Below are positions 25,715 to 37,887 of a DNA stretch of 64,000 nt, piece by piece. The position numbers and the translations under genes were made by a program. The DNA is from Lachnospiraceae bacterium (lineage in GTDB: Bacteria; Bacillota; Clostridia; Lachnospirales; Lachnospiraceae). The first letter of the stretch is position 1, and each line of letters starts with the position of its first letter. Location of the stretch: contig JAETQI010000007.1 in assembly GCA_021770755.1 (NCBI GenBank), positions 1 through 64,000 of the forward strand, read 5' to 3'. The notes under the pieces were generated by a model that was not told where the DNA came from, did no database searches, and saw nothing but the letters and a program-made list of their open reading frames with translations.

Positions 25715-26311
25715 ATGGCTGATATCTTATATACATACAAAGACCAGGTCTACGCCAACATCACGAACCGCTGCGACTGCAACTGCACTTTCTGCATCCG
25801 CTCGCAGAAGGATTCCGTGGGCGACTCCGAAACCTTGTGGCACAAGACAGAGCCAACGCTCGAAGAGATCCTAAAGGCGGTCGACAGCTTTGACTTTACC
25901 GGTTATGACGAGCTGGTGTACTGCGGCTACGGGGAACCCACCTGCGCGCTCGACAACCTGCTGGCAAGCGCTGCCTATGTAAAGGAAAAATACCATATAG
26001 CCGTGCGCCTGAACACAAACGGGCTTGGCAATCTGTATCACGGGCGAAATATCGTCCCGGAACTCGCACAGGTGATCGATCATGTGTCCATCAGCCTGAA
26101 CGCACCCACAGCGGAAAAATACCATGCCGTCACACGACCGCAGTTTGAGAACGCATACCCCGCTCTCCTTGAATTTGCCGCGCTCTCACAGGCGGCATTT
26201 GAGCACACGCAGCTCTCGATCGTGGATGTCCTTCCCGCGGACGAGATCGCTGCCTGCCAGAAGATCGCTGACGAAAGAGGCATCTACCTAAAGATCAGAA
26301 AATACAGTTAA
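25715..26311 (+). CDS. TatD-associated radical SAM protein
   Basis: 198 residues. The radical SAM Cys triad is C-x3-C-x2-C in NRCDCNCTFCIR, with extra Cys between; CGYGEPTCA supplies the glycine-rich SAM contact. The short length and the sequence match the radical SAM group often found next to TatD nucleases (TIGR04038 type). No TatD gene is in this window. ATG 25715 lies 10 nt after AAGGAGG; the ATG at 25706 is too close to that site. It follows the S component by 15 nt, so it is in the B6 operon. Its stop overlaps the facing NUDIX gene by 4 nt. Its reaction is unknown. Confidence 0.85.
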   Translation: MADILYTYKDQVYANITNRCDCNCTFCIRSQKDSVGDSETLWHKTEPTLEEILKAVDSFDFTGYDELVYCGYGEPTCALDNLLASAAYVKEKYHIAVRLNTNGLGNLYHGRNIVPELAQVIDHVSISLNAPTAEKYHAVTRPQFENAYPALLEFAALSQAAFEHTQLSIVDVLPADEIAACQKIADERGIYLKIRKYS

Positions 26312-26877
26312 GTATCCTGCTCCCTGCTCCACAGGTAGCTGTATGCCTGCGTCCTTGCAGCAAAACGCTCTGTTTTCAACAATTCACGAAGCTCTGCTTT
26401 CGTGTACCACCCCGGCTCGATCTCCTCCACTGTGGAGGTACTTGGCCGGAACGTACCCCTTGCCTTTCCGACAACGCACACGTTGATCTCATTGCTGAAA
26501 CCGACCGCGCTGTAGCTTGGTCCGATAAAGTCGTCGACCTCATACAGTTCAAGCCCGGTCTCCTCCCACAGCTCGCGCTTCGCGCTCTCGACCGGCTCCT
26601 CGCCCTCGTCGATCAGACCGGCCGGGAAATTGTAGACCCAGTCCCCCACAGCCAGGCGGAACTCCCTGTTGACCAGCAGCCGCTCCCCGCTCTCGTCCGT
26701 CGCGATGATCACGACAGAATCCGGCCTGCTGCCGTTTAGCGCCTCGATCGAATCCAGCGTTTTGCTGCGGCTGATGATCTCGTAGATCTTTTCCTTCTGA
26801 TCCACTGTCTCGTAAGCGACATCGTAGCGCGTGATAAATCTTCCTTCTTCTCTCTTTCTGATACTTTTGAATTTCAT
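26308..26877 (-). CDS. NUDIX hydrolase (ADP-ribose pyrophosphatase-like)
   Basis: 189 residues. The Nudix box is intact: G-L-I-D-E-G-E followed by REL-W-E-E-T-G-L, giving the GX5EX7REUXEEXGU pattern. Upstream segments NREFRLAVGDWVYNFPAG resemble ADP-ribose or nucleoside-diphosphate sugar hydrolases. The ATG at 26877 is 8 nt after AGGAG; a GTG two codons earlier is too close. It converges on the radical SAM gene with a 4-nt overlap. Substrate not determined. Confidence 0.87.
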   Translation of the reverse strand: MKFKSIRKREEGRFITRYDVAYETVDQKEKIYEIISRSKTLDSIEALNGSRPDSVVIIATDESGERLLVNREFRLAVGDWVYNFPAGLIDEGEEPVESAKRELWEETGLELYEVDDFIGPSYSAVGFSNEINVCVVGKARGTFRPSTSTVEEIEPGWYTKAELRELLKTERFAARTQAYSYLWSREQDT

Positions 26878-26978
26878 GTTCACAGCTCCTTTTCAATCAT
26901 TGTACAACATCATTATACCGCTTCACGCATCCGATTACAAATCCCTTTTCATACCAGATAAAAGAATAAAATTGTCAC

Positions 26979-26995
26979 AATATTTGGCAAATATT
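26979..26995. promoter_or_regulatory. 17-nt dyad upstream of the response regulator
   Basis: AATATTT-GGC-AAATATT is a perfect 7-bp dyad with a 3-nt centre in the 239-nt AT-rich gap between the divergent NUDIX and response-regulator genes. It sits about 120 nt upstream of the regulator start and could be an operator. Nothing else in this gap is recognisable to me. Confidence 0.4.
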
Positions 26996-27116
26996 GCACA
27001 TTTTTAAGAAAACTTCGCCAAATTTCAAACTTTAATGTTTATTAATTGCACGTTTTATGATACTATAATAATGGTATTGCTGGTTTTTAAAACGAACAGA
27101 CCCAGGAGGATTTTCA

Positions 27117-28010
27117 ATGAAATATAAGGTATTGCTGGCTGGAAACAGCAAAAAACTCATCAGTAACTTTTTTTTACAAATGGATTTCGCTTTTGACTGT
27201 GTGACATCGTCCGTGATCTTTGATGACCTGAAAAATCATGTCCAGTATTTCAATCCGGATATCTTTATCTACTGTATGCGCGCGGAGACGCGGGACGATC
27301 TGGTGACGATCGCAAGCTTCCACGATGTGCTTGGCAAAAACGACATCCCGTTTGCCGCGATCGGTGATTCCGTCAGTCTGGATTTTGCTGCCAAGATCCC
27401 AAACTGTGTGCCAGAGCTGAGCATCAAGCTTCCCATGTCCACTTCCGACATGGAGGATACGATCACCCGCTTTATCAAGAAACATAAGGCTTATCTGTCC
27501 TCAGCGGCGGACTCTCCGCTCTCCAGGGCGCTCGATGCCAACGCAAGCAGTGCTTTTGACACGCTGGCAAAGCTCGACTCGGCGCTGGAGGAGATCGAGA
27601 AGGAGCCGGATGCGAAGGACACTGCCGGGAGACAGCCGGAAGCCCCTGACCGTCACCGCATCCTCGTCATTGACGACGCCACGATCATCCACAAGACGAT
27701 CAAGGGATATCTCGATTCCAGGTACGAGGTTGCCACAGCCATCAGCGGAAAGATCGCGCTGCGTTTCCTGAATGCGAAGGAAGTCAGCCTGATCCTCCTC
27801 GACTATGAGATGCCTGAGATGAACGGTCCGGCTGTTCTCGAGGAGCTGCGCAAGGATCCCTATCTGGCGACCATTCCCGTCGTGTTCCTCACAGGGATCA
27901 ACGATGTGGAAAAGATCAAGAATGCGCTTGCCCTGAAACCGCAGGGATATCTGTTAAAGCCTGTTGAGAAAGATTCCCTGATCGCCAAGATCAGGGAGCT
28001 GATCGATTAA
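27117..28010 (+). CDS. Response regulator: pseudo-receiver plus receiver
   Basis: 297 residues. The C-terminal ~120 residues are a normal receiver: acidic pair in LVIDDATI, phospho-acceptor Asp in LLDYEMPEMNG, Thr in VFLTGIN, and Lys in YLLKPVEKD. The N-terminal ~125 residues look like a second receiver fold without the acidic pair or acceptor (VLLAGNSKKL at the usual VDD position). A linker of about 45 residues joins them. There is no DNA-binding or enzymatic output domain. It lies 25 nt upstream of a hybrid histidine kinase and is its likely partner. AGGAGG is 7-8 nt before the ATG. Confidence 0.85.
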   Translation: MKYKVLLAGNSKKLISNFFLQMDFAFDCVTSSVIFDDLKNHVQYFNPDIFIYCMRAETRDDLVTIASFHDVLGKNDIPFAAIGDSVSLDFAAKIPNCVPELSIKLPMSTSDMEDTITRFIKKHKAYLSSAADSPLSRALDANASSAFDTLAKLDSALEEIEKEPDAKDTAGRQPEAPDRHRILVIDDATIIHKTIKGYLDSRYEVATAISGKIALRFLNAKEVSLILLDYEMPEMNGPAVLEELRKDPYLATIPVVFLTGINDVEKIKNALALKPQGYLLKPVEKDSLIAKIRELID

Positions 28011-28035
28011 TATAAAGAAAAAGGAGACATGTCAT

Positions 28036-30726
<2,691 letters not shown>

Positions 30727-30751
30727 TAAAAATGTAATAAAATAAGCAGCA

Positions 30752-30779
30752 AAAAAATACCTCTTACGAGGTATTTTTT
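30752..30779. terminator. Bidirectional terminator
   Basis: AAAAAATACCTC and GAGGTATTTTTT form a long stem around TTAC between the convergent histidine kinase and GDSL genes. A T run on one side and an A run on the other let it work on both strands. Confidence 0.85.
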
Positions 30780-30780
30780 G

Positions 30781-32013
30781 TTAGCTGACCAATAAACCTA
30801 TGATCACAAAATCGACATTCACTGATGCCGGATTTTTGACGATCGTGATCACATGCGCTGCCCGCTCTCCGTCCGGCGACGTGTACAGCTCCTGTGCCTC
30901 TGTCTCCGTACCGTCGCTTTTGACAAAATTGCCGTCCAGCGTGCGGACGAACCCGCCATCTATATAGATATCATACTGCCCGAAAGTACCCTCCTCCGTC
31001 CGCTGATACAGGATCCCGATGTTTGCTGCCTCCACCTCGAAGGACAGATATGCGCCATCCTCCAAAGCATACCAGTTATCCATAAAATGATAGTTAAAAT
31101 CGTAAACGCCGTAGCCGATCTCAGCGTCCGGCGTGAGCGTAGCCGCATTTTCAATATGCGCATCCTGATAGATCTGCGGCGTGAGCGGCTCCGGAAGCTC
31201 ATATCGCTGCAGGCGCCCCTCATCGATCCGGATCTCGTCAAGCTTTGAGAGGATCTCTTCCAGATAGGCGGTGATCAGCCCCGCAAAGATGGAATGCCCC
31301 CTGTTGTTAGGATGCACGATATCCTCCGCGATCTCATACCACGCAAAACTTCCTGCCTCCACCTCCGGCAGCACCGCCTTTTTGTAGCTGATCATCGGCA
31401 GTTCATAATACCTGCCCAATTCCGCCTCCGCTTCCTCGGCACTCTCGCCGGTTTCCTTGGCGGCAAACAGCAGCACGAGCGCCGGATCACTCTCTGACAG
31501 CAATATCTTACGGATCAGATTCTCATAGCTGTTCGTACACGTTTTTTCCAGCGTGTCATTCACGGCGAATTCGATAAATACCAGATCCGGATCATGTGAC
31601 AGGATCTCATCGCCGACGCGGTGTACCCCCAGATAAGATGACGTGCCGCCCAGCCCCGCATTGATCACATTGACCTTTGACTGCGGAAACGTGTCGTACC
31701 ACCATTTGTATACCTGAGAAACATAACAGTCCTGTATGTTGGCGGCACCGCGCCCCTCCGTGATCGAACCGCCAAGGAACCCTATGGTGATCTCCTCTCC
31801 GTCCTGCGCCCGCCTGACCACATCTGCCAGCCTTGACAGATCTCCCCTGGGAAAATCCACCGCCCGCCGGTACATGGGAAGCATGGACGCATCCGCCGCC
31901 CTGACCTCCGACGGTGCCGCTGCCAGACACAGCGCCAGCACAATGCCCGCAAGCACCATACACAACGTTCTATGTACCTTATCATTTCTATTTATTATAT
32001 TGTAAAAAAACAA
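30781..32013 (-). CDS. Secreted SGNH/GDSL esterase with C-terminal beta domain
   Basis: 410 residues. A signal peptide (hydrophobic LCMVLAGIVLALCLAA, likely cleavage after SEVRA) shows export. The SGNH catalytic domain has Ser in FLGGSITEGRG, Gly in NAGLGGTSS, Asn in FAVNDTLEK and the Asp-x-x-His of DIVHPNNRG. The last ~115 residues (about 295-410) look like a beta-sandwich, perhaps carbohydrate-binding. Such enzymes deacetylate plant or surface polysaccharides. The start is a TTG at 32013: GGGAGG lies 8 nt upstream and the following frame gives a sensible signal peptide. Downstream hairpin at 30752. Confidence 0.82.
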   Translation of the reverse strand: MFFYNIINRNDKVHRTLCMVLAGIVLALCLAAAPSEVRAADASMLPMYRRAVDFPRGDLSRLADVVRRAQDGEEITIGFLGGSITEGRGAANIQDCYVSQVYKWWYDTFPQSKVNVINAGLGGTSSYLGVHRVGDEILSHDPDLVFIEFAVNDTLEKTCTNSYENLIRKILLSESDPALVLLFAAKETGESAEEAEAELGRYYELPMISYKKAVLPEVEAGSFAWYEIAEDIVHPNNRGHSIFAGLITAYLEEILSKLDEIRIDEGRLQRYELPEPLTPQIYQDAHIENAATLTPDAEIGYGVYDFNYHFMDNWYALEDGAYLSFEVEAANIGILYQRTEEGTFGQYDIYIDGGFVRTLDGNFVKSDGTETEAQELYTSPDGERAAHVITIVKNPASVNVDFVIIGLLVS

Positions 32014-32034
32014 AAAAACTGCCTCCCTGCAACA

Positions 32035-33150
32035 TTATAATATTACGATACTCGCATTGCCGATCTCGGACAGATCGTACGTCTTTCCCGACTTAAGCCC
32101 GATCACTTTCGGCCGCAGGACATACTTGGAGTTGTTCTCGACCACGCGCGCACGCTCTCCGGTACTGAGTTCGACATCGGTACCGACCGGGTATAAAATC
32201 ACGCTCTCCAGGAAGCTCCGCATCACATCGATGTCAAGCTCCTCCGTCAGCGACATGATCATCTCCACCGCATCTCTTGGAGAGAACGGCTTCTTGTACG
32301 GTCTCTCCGTCACGAGCGCATCATAGATATCCGCCACCGATATGATCCGCGCAAACAGATTGATCTTCTCGGACGAGACACCCATGGGATAACCCTTTGC
32401 GTTCATCTTCTCATGGTGCTGGAGCACGCCAAGCTTGATCGGATTGGACAGATCATCCTTTTCTTTCAGGATCTGATACCCAAATAAGGAGTGCTGCTTC
32501 ATCATCTTAAACTCATCATCCGTGAGCTTTGCGGCTTTGTTCAGGATCTCATTTGGGATCTTTGATTTGCCGACATCGTGAAGCAGCCCTGATATGCCAA
32601 GTTCATAGACCTCCTGCCTGCTCAGCCCGTGTTTTCTCCCGACGATCATCGACATCGTGGCGACATCGACACTGTGCTTGAACGTATATTCGTCACTGAT
32701 CTTGAGTGCACTGATATCCACAGCGATCGCATCATTGTCCGATATCGCCTTCATCAGATCGTCCGTGATGCTCCGAGTCGTCGACGTAAAGCTCTCCGAT
32801 ACGGTGTCATTGTACAGATACTGTATCCCCTCCGCCACGCGCGCCTTCACGCTCTCGGACAGGTTGACCTTTGCCCTGTCCTTCACGGTCCTCCGCTCTA
32901 TCTCCTTCTGCACTGACGGAGCGATCACGATATCTCCTGTCCCTGCGTCCGTCTCCTCGTCCTCTTCCCCCTCGCGTACATACACGCCGGGGATCCCCAT
33001 CTTGATGAGGGACATGATATGATAAGCATCCAGCACTGTGTTTCTCGATATCAGTATCCTGCCCGCCCTGTCGATGATCGCCTGGTCGATCCGCATCTCC
33101 TCTTTCAATGAGCGCACCCTCACGTATCTTCTCTTAACCAGTGTACTCAC
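32035..33150 (-). CDS. HD-GYP c-di-GMP phosphodiesterase
   Basis: About 370 residues. An N-terminal domain of ~120 residues (with IDQAIIDRAGRILISRNTV) precedes an HD-GYP domain: His in FKHSVDVA, HDVGK metal site, HHEKMNAKGYP containing the GYP triplet, and DIYDALV. C-terminal ~60 residues form a small beta-rich extension. It should hydrolyse c-di-GMP. The start is uncertain: the frame is open to 33225, but a possible -10 (TACACT) near 33185 and AAAGGAG near 33150 favour initiation at or just after 33150; a CTG at 33141 has the best spacing. No receiver is present. Confidence 0.85.
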   Translation of the reverse strand: MSTLVKRRYVRVRSLKEEMRIDQAIIDRAGRILISRNTVLDAYHIMSLIKMGIPGVYVREGEEDEETDAGTGDIVIAPSVQKEIERRTVKDRAKVNLSESVKARVAEGIQYLYNDTVSESFTSTTRSITDDLMKAISDNDAIAVDISALKISDEYTFKHSVDVATMSMIVGRKHGLSRQEVYELGISGLLHDVGKSKIPNEILNKAAKLTDDEFKMMKQHSLFGYQILKEKDDLSNPIKLGVLQHHEKMNAKGYPMGVSSEKINLFARIISVADIYDALVTERPYKKPFSPRDAVEMIMSLTEELDIDVMRSFLESVILYPVGTDVELSTGERARVVENNSKYVLRPKVIGLKSGKTYDLSEIGNASIVIL

Positions 33151-33221
33151 TCCTTTGCACCGTACTCTTTTTTCACACACTCTAGTGTACACTAAATATC
33201 GCCAAAAGTCTACACAGATCG

Positions 33222-34358
33222 TCATTTTATAATGTCAAACGTATCATCGAGCAGCAGCCAGTTGGCGCGGAACAGCCTCATGATCTGCCAGTATCCCATT
33301 CCCCGCAGTCCATACTCCGTGATCAGCCGGAACTTTTCCCGCATGCTCCGCACGTCCTCGAACCACACCTCATGCTGCATCCCGTCCCGCTCATAACGGA
33401 AAAACGGGGACATGGCAATCTGGTCAAACTCGATCCTGGCATCATTCTCGATCGCGATCCGCACTGCCTCCACATTGCCGATCGAACGCGCCCTGGAATT
33501 TCCCTGCACAAAGGGCAGCGTCCAGTCGTAGCCGTAATTGGGGATCCCAAGGTCTATTTTCTCCGTCGGGATCTCCGTGACCGCGTACTCCACAACCTCG
33601 CGCACTTTGTTGATCGGCGCCACTGCCATGGGCGGACCATACGTGTAACCCCACTCATAGGTCATCAGCAGCACACTGTCTGCCGCTGCGCCAAGCAGCC
33701 TGTAATCCTTTCCCTCATACAAAAGCCCCCTCTGATCCGCCGAAGTTTTCGGCGCGAGCGCGACAGAGACGAAATACCCCTTCGGCGCCGCCTGCGATCT
33801 GACGTTTGCAACAAAATCCGCATATGCCACCCTGTCCTGCGGCAAGATATACTCAAAGTCAAGATCGATCCCGGCAAACCCTTTCTCCTCCATCACAAGG
33901 AACATCTGATCGATCAATTGCTGCTGCGCTGTCATATTGTGGGTGATCTCACTGATCAGATAATTGTTGAACATGCCTGTCTGGTCAAACGGCGTCAACA
34001 CCAGGACAGGCACCGTTCCCTGACTCCATGCTTCATGGATCATCCAGTTGTCGTCTGTCTGGGGCGGCACCAGATTCCCGTCTGTGGTAAAACCATAAGA
34101 AAAGACTGAGAGATTTGTCAGATAGGGCAATGTCTCAGAAAGCACCTGCCCCTGTATATAAGGATACGCATAACCGTTGACGCGGACCTTCCGCTTCTGC
34201 CCCGTGTTACCTCCGCCCGGGATCAGCAATGCCTGCCCGACAGCCAGCGGATAAGGCGCCGCGATCTGATTGTCATAGGCGATCTCCTCCGCGCTGGCTC
34301 CAAATGCTGCCGCGATCTTGTCTATACTGTCCCCTTCCCTGACTACATATATCTGCAT
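33222..34358 (-). CDS. LysM-GH18 spore-cortex-lytic-type glycosidase (SleL/YaaH-like)
   Basis: 378 residues: one N-terminal LysM domain (YVVREGDSIDKIAAAFG) and a GH18 barrel with the catalytic D-x-D-x-E in GIDLDFEYI. VALAPKTSA, LMTYEWGYTYGPP and a C-terminal GMGYWQIMR are typical of YaaH/SleL-type enzymes that cut muramic-lactam peptidoglycan in germinating spores. No signal peptide, as for many of these. The next gene upstream is a Csp-like S8 protease, which fits a germination theme. One LysM is fewer than the two in Bacillus YaaH. Confidence 0.87.
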   Translation of the reverse strand: MQIYVVREGDSIDKIAAAFGASAEEIAYDNQIAAPYPLAVGQALLIPGGGNTGQKRKVRVNGYAYPYIQGQVLSETLPYLTNLSVFSYGFTTDGNLVPPQTDDNWMIHEAWSQGTVPVLVLTPFDQTGMFNNYLISEITHNMTAQQQLIDQMFLVMEEKGFAGIDLDFEYILPQDRVAYADFVANVRSQAAPKGYFVSVALAPKTSADQRGLLYEGKDYRLLGAAADSVLLMTYEWGYTYGPPMAVAPINKVREVVEYAVTEIPTEKIDLGIPNYGYDWTLPFVQGNSRARSIGNVEAVRIAIENDARIEFDQIAMSPFFRYERDGMQHEVWFEDVRSMREKFRLITEYGLRGMGYWQIMRLFRANWLLLDDTFDIIK

Positions 34359-34424
34359 ACTCCTACGATCCCCTATTCCATCCCTTGTTCCTTCTATATA
34401 TATTCAAGCGCCGGATTGTCCTAT

Positions 34425-35921
34425 TCACAGCATACTCCGCAGCGCCCGCTCCGCGCACAAGGTTCCCCATCCGATCCTGCTGTCCGGCCGTACAGGCACT
34501 CCGGACAGCGGCTGCGCTCCCCGGATGAGGCTCGCTTTCAACCGCTCCCCATATAGAAAGCGGTCATTGCCGCGGACGATGCCCCACTCCATCAGGAGTG
34601 CCGCCGCCCCTGTTACAAACGGCGTCGCAAAGGAAGTCCCCGACACCCGCTCATATCCGCCGTTTGGCACGGGCACTGTGATCCCCACCCCCGGCGCCGT
34701 CAGATCAGGCTTCACATCCGCGACGATCTGCTGTCCTCCCGCCGTATCCGTCCTGCCGTCGCTGTAGCTGTACACATATCCCCTCCCCGAGAAATCCGCA
34801 TAACTCCTGCGCGCCACGTCGTACGCACCGACCGTGACAGCACGCCTTGCCGTTGAGGGGATCGTGATCGTCATCTCCGGCGTCGGCAGGAAAAATCTGG
34901 TCGCGGCGTTCCTCGCCGCATAGCCCGGAAGATAGAAGCGGTACTCTCCCGTCACCAGGGAGACCGGCACAAGCTCTATGCGCCACACGCCGCTTTTCAG
35001 ATAACTTTCCGCCGGTATCATATCAATAAAGATCTCCTGCTGTACATTGTAGGGAAGCGGCTTTCCCAGATAGATCAGCATCTGTGTCTGCTCCAGCGTC
35101 CGCCGCACAGCCTGCGCTTCCCTGACTTCGGAAAGCTCCAGCGTCGTCCGTTCCCCGCCGGGCGAAGTGATGACCAGATCAAACACATCCTGATAAAACT
35201 TCCACAACTGAACGCTGAGTCCCGTCTCATAATCAGCTACCGCAAGCTCTACCGTGCGGCCGTCGCCCTGTATCACCCCCGCCGTATGTCCGCCCGATGT
35301 GCCCTCGTTACCGCTTCCCACGATAATGGCGCTGCGCCCGATCTCGGAAGCATTGTCGATAAAGCGCTCCAGAAGCGAGTTCCCCTTATGGTCGCCGTAT
35401 GTATTTCCAAAGCTTAGATTGACCGCAACGGGACTGCCAAGCTCCACCCCGAGATTGACCGCATAGTTGATCCCCCTCATTAGCTGTGTCGTTCTTGGAA
35501 AGGAATCTGCCTGCGGACTGCCAAGCTTGACGATCAGCAGATCCGCTTTGGGCGCCGCCCCCATTTCTGTCCCTGCCGCCACGCCCGCCACCGCTGTCCC
35601 GTGTCCCGAAACGTCCAAAACAGGCACCAGCCTTTGACCGCTCTCGCGCCCCAAAGCCAGTGCCTCATTGATCATCTCTCTTGTGTAAAGTACGCCCTCA
35701 CGGTATCCCGGAGGCGGTATCCTTCCCTGTTCCGGATCAGGCTGCTGTGTCTGATCCCATATCGCCAGAATGCGCGTCTTTCCATCCGTACCGCGAAATT
35801 CCGGCAGGAAGTAATCGATCCCGCTGTCGAGCACAGCGATGATCACCTTTTCTCCTGTAAGAAACGGCTCCTGCTGCGTCACCTGTGTGATGCAGGACTG
35901 CGCCTTCTCCAAATCATTCAT
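34425..35921 (-). CDS. S8 subtilisin-like (Csp-type) protease lacking a prodomain
   Basis: About 498 residues. The complete triad is visible: Asp in AVLDSGIDY, His in DVSGHGTAVAG and Ser in SGTSFATPF, with the oxyanion Asn probably in GSGNEG. The inserted ~130-residue beta domain (about 225-350) is typical of clostridial Csp-type S8 proteases, which activate cortex-lytic enzymes. Unlike most relatives, it starts almost directly at the mature catalytic domain (MNDLEKAQSCITQV), with no ~90-residue prodomain. ATG 35921 has GGGGA 5 nt upstream; an ATG 12 nt earlier is possible. The GH18 gene lies downstream with a 66-nt gap. Confidence 0.87.
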   Translation of the reverse strand: MNDLEKAQSCITQVTQQEPFLTGEKVIIAVLDSGIDYFLPEFRGTDGKTRILAIWDQTQQPDPEQGRIPPPGYREGVLYTREMINEALALGRESGQRLVPVLDVSGHGTAVAGVAAGTEMGAAPKADLLIVKLGSPQADSFPRTTQLMRGINYAVNLGVELGSPVAVNLSFGNTYGDHKGNSLLERFIDNASEIGRSAIIVGSGNEGTSGGHTAGVIQGDGRTVELAVADYETGLSVQLWKFYQDVFDLVITSPGGERTTLELSEVREAQAVRRTLEQTQMLIYLGKPLPYNVQQEIFIDMIPAESYLKSGVWRIELVPVSLVTGEYRFYLPGYAARNAATRFFLPTPEMTITIPSTARRAVTVGAYDVARRSYADFSGRGYVYSYSDGRTDTAGGQQIVADVKPDLTAPGVGITVPVPNGGYERVSGTSFATPFVTGAAALLMEWGIVRGNDRFLYGERLKASLIRGAQPLSGVPVRPDSRIGWGTLCAERALRSML

Positions 35922-35994
35922 AAGAATCCCCATGCGACACTTCTGCTATCCTCACTATCATCATATGCCGCACGAAAAGGTTCCGTACCAGGGA

Positions 35995-37713
35995 TCACAC
36001 CTTGAATCTGTTCATCAGGTCGACCATGGATTCCACCTGTGCCTTCTGCTGTTCGCTGACTGCCGCCGTCTCCTCCGACGTTGCCGAGTTGTTGTCCACG
36101 ATGCCTGCCACGACACCGATGCTCTCGTTGATGTGGGCAATACTCTCGACCTCTTTCTTCAGCTTCTCAACGATCCCGTTGATGCGGCCTGTCGTCTCCT
36201 CAGCGCCCATCTGCACCTCTTCCATGTTGGCAGCCGCCTCGCGGGAGATCCTCGTCCCGACCTCCACGGACTGGACTGTCCGCTCGATCAGCTCAGAAGT
36301 CTGTCCCACTGCGTTCTGAGACGCCTCCGCAAGCTTCTTGACCTGCTCGGCAACCACTGCAAATCCTCTTCCTGCCTCGCCTGCCCGCGCAGACTCGATA
36401 GAAGCGTTCAGCGAGAGCAGATCGATCTCATCCCCGATGTCCGAGATCGCCGAGATCACGGAAATGATCTGCTCCGAACACTGGTTGATCTCCTGCATCG
36501 CACTTCCGAGATCCTGCATCTTCTGCGCGCCTACGATCAGGGTGGAGCTCGCCAGGTTTGCGATCTTGACCGCTTCCTCCGCCTCTTTTTCATTGTACTC
36601 AATGCTGTTGCCAAGCTGTGACAGCAGCGCCATCAGTTCAGAAACCTCCGTCGCCTGGCCGGTACATGCCGTTGCCAGGTCATCCGCCGCGTAGGCAAGC
36701 TGTGCGGAACCGCTGTCGATCTCCCGCGCAACCTCCTGTATCGTGCTTACCGTACCGCGCATATCCTCCATGATCTTGGTGAAGGAATCTTTGATCTTCA
36801 CATATTCCCCTACATAGTTCTGATTGATCGTCAAAATGTAATTTCCATGTCCCATCTGTTCCAGTATGTAAGAGATCTCATCGATGATGGATGCCATATT
36901 ATCCTTCATAAACCGGATCGCGGCAACCATGTTTCCGACCTCGCTGTCATCCTCCTTCAGATCCAGATCTGCATGGAGATTACCGCCCGCGAGCAGCTCC
37001 ATCTGCTCTGAAACCTTAATGATCGGTGTGAGCAGTTCTGACTGCGAAAAATGGATCGTCCGAATACACTGCTGCGCAAGTCTGATAAATCCTGCCAGAA
37101 AAGCGACGGCGCAGATGATCTGTATCACCATGAACATCTTCTTGGAGGCATCCAGACGATCCTGGATCTCCGTGATGACACTGTCTGTCAGGGAATTGAT
37201 CTTCTGGATCGTGTCGGAGTATTCCTCCCCAAAGACAAACTCTGTCGCAGAGATGGTGTCGCCTGCCGCCACTGCAGCCATTGCCTCCTCCTCGAGAGGC
37301 ACCAGATTATTTGAGAGTGAAGCGATCTCGTTGAGTCCCTCCCACTCGTGCTCCCTGATATCGTTCGCCTCGAGGCCTGCCAGCGCTATGTCCCTGTTCC
37401 TGTCCGTATTTAACTCCCGCATATAGTCGTCATAGTACATCTTGTCACCGGAAACCGCATAGGATTGTACCGCCGTAGTCAGCGCCTTGGAACCCAGACG
37501 GTACTGATTCAGATACATCGTGCTCTCCAACTGTTCATTCGAGACAACTGCATAACTGATACTGGCGAAAAACAGCAGCACGAGCAGGACAATACCGAGC
37601 ACAAGCGAAAAATTCGTCTGCTTCACGATCTTTCTCAAACGCGCTACCTGGCTGTTTTTTCCCAATACTTCACTTGTCGGTGCTTCTTTCTTTTTTTCCA
37701 TACTTGTAACCAT
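35995..37713 (-). CDS. Methyl-accepting chemotaxis protein
   Basis: 572 residues: a cytoplasmic N-terminus, TM1 (SLVLGIVLLVLLFFASISYAV), a helical extracellular domain of about 140 residues, TM2 (MFMVIQIICAVAFLAGFI), a HAMP-like region and a long signalling coiled coil. The hairpin tip is SLNASIESARAGEAGRGFAVVA, the conserved CheA/CheW contact (written here as SLNASIESARAG then EAGRGFAVVA). The ligand is unknown. Two promoter-like signals lie upstream, one sigma-28-like, as expected for a motility gene. Confidence 0.92.
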   Translation of the reverse strand: MVTSMEKKKEAPTSEVLGKNSQVARLRKIVKQTNFSLVLGIVLLVLLFFASISYAVVSNEQLESTMYLNQYRLGSKALTTAVQSYAVSGDKMYYDDYMRELNTDRNRDIALAGLEANDIREHEWEGLNEIASLSNNLVPLEEEAMAAVAAGDTISATEFVFGEEYSDTIQKINSLTDSVITEIQDRLDASKKMFMVIQIICAVAFLAGFIRLAQQCIRTIHFSQSELLTPIIKVSEQMELLAGGNLHADLDLKEDDSEVGNMVAAIRFMKDNMASIIDEISYILEQMGHGNYILTINQNYVGEYVKIKDSFTKIMEDMRGTVSTIQEVAREIDSGSAQLAYAADDLATACTGQATEVSELMALLSQLGNSIEYNEKEAEEAVKIANLASSTLIVGAQKMQDLGSAMQEINQCSEQIISVISAISDIGDEIDLLSLNASIESARAGEAGRGFAVVAEQVKKLAEASQNAVGQTSELIERTVQSVEVGTRISREAAANMEEVQMGAEETTGRINGIVEKLKKEVESIAHINESIGVVAGIVDNNSATSEETAAVSEQQKAQVESMVDLMNRFKV

Positions 37714-37855
37714 ATCCTTTCAACAACAATTACATTCCTATTTGTAAAAAATACCATAACCATTCCGTCATCCTCATAGTTACAAGCAAAAAAGTCTACA
37801 AAATATATAAACTGTATAACCTTTCTCGTGATATTCTTGGCAAATATATACTACA

Positions 37856-37884
37856 ATTATACTTGATAAATTGAATATGGTCAA
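37856..37884 (-). promoter_or_regulatory. Sigma-A-type promoter for the MCP
   Basis: On the minus strand TTGACC (37879-37884) and TATAAT (37856-37861) with a 17-nt spacer, about 140 nt upstream of the chemoreceptor start. Confidence 0.65.
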
Positions 37885-37887
37885 CAA

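Noticed and set aside
33182-33193. Perfect 12-nt palindrome TAGTGTACACTA upstream of the HD-GYP gene
   Set aside because: Half of it can serve as a -10 region and no second copy was noticed; too short alone to call an operator.
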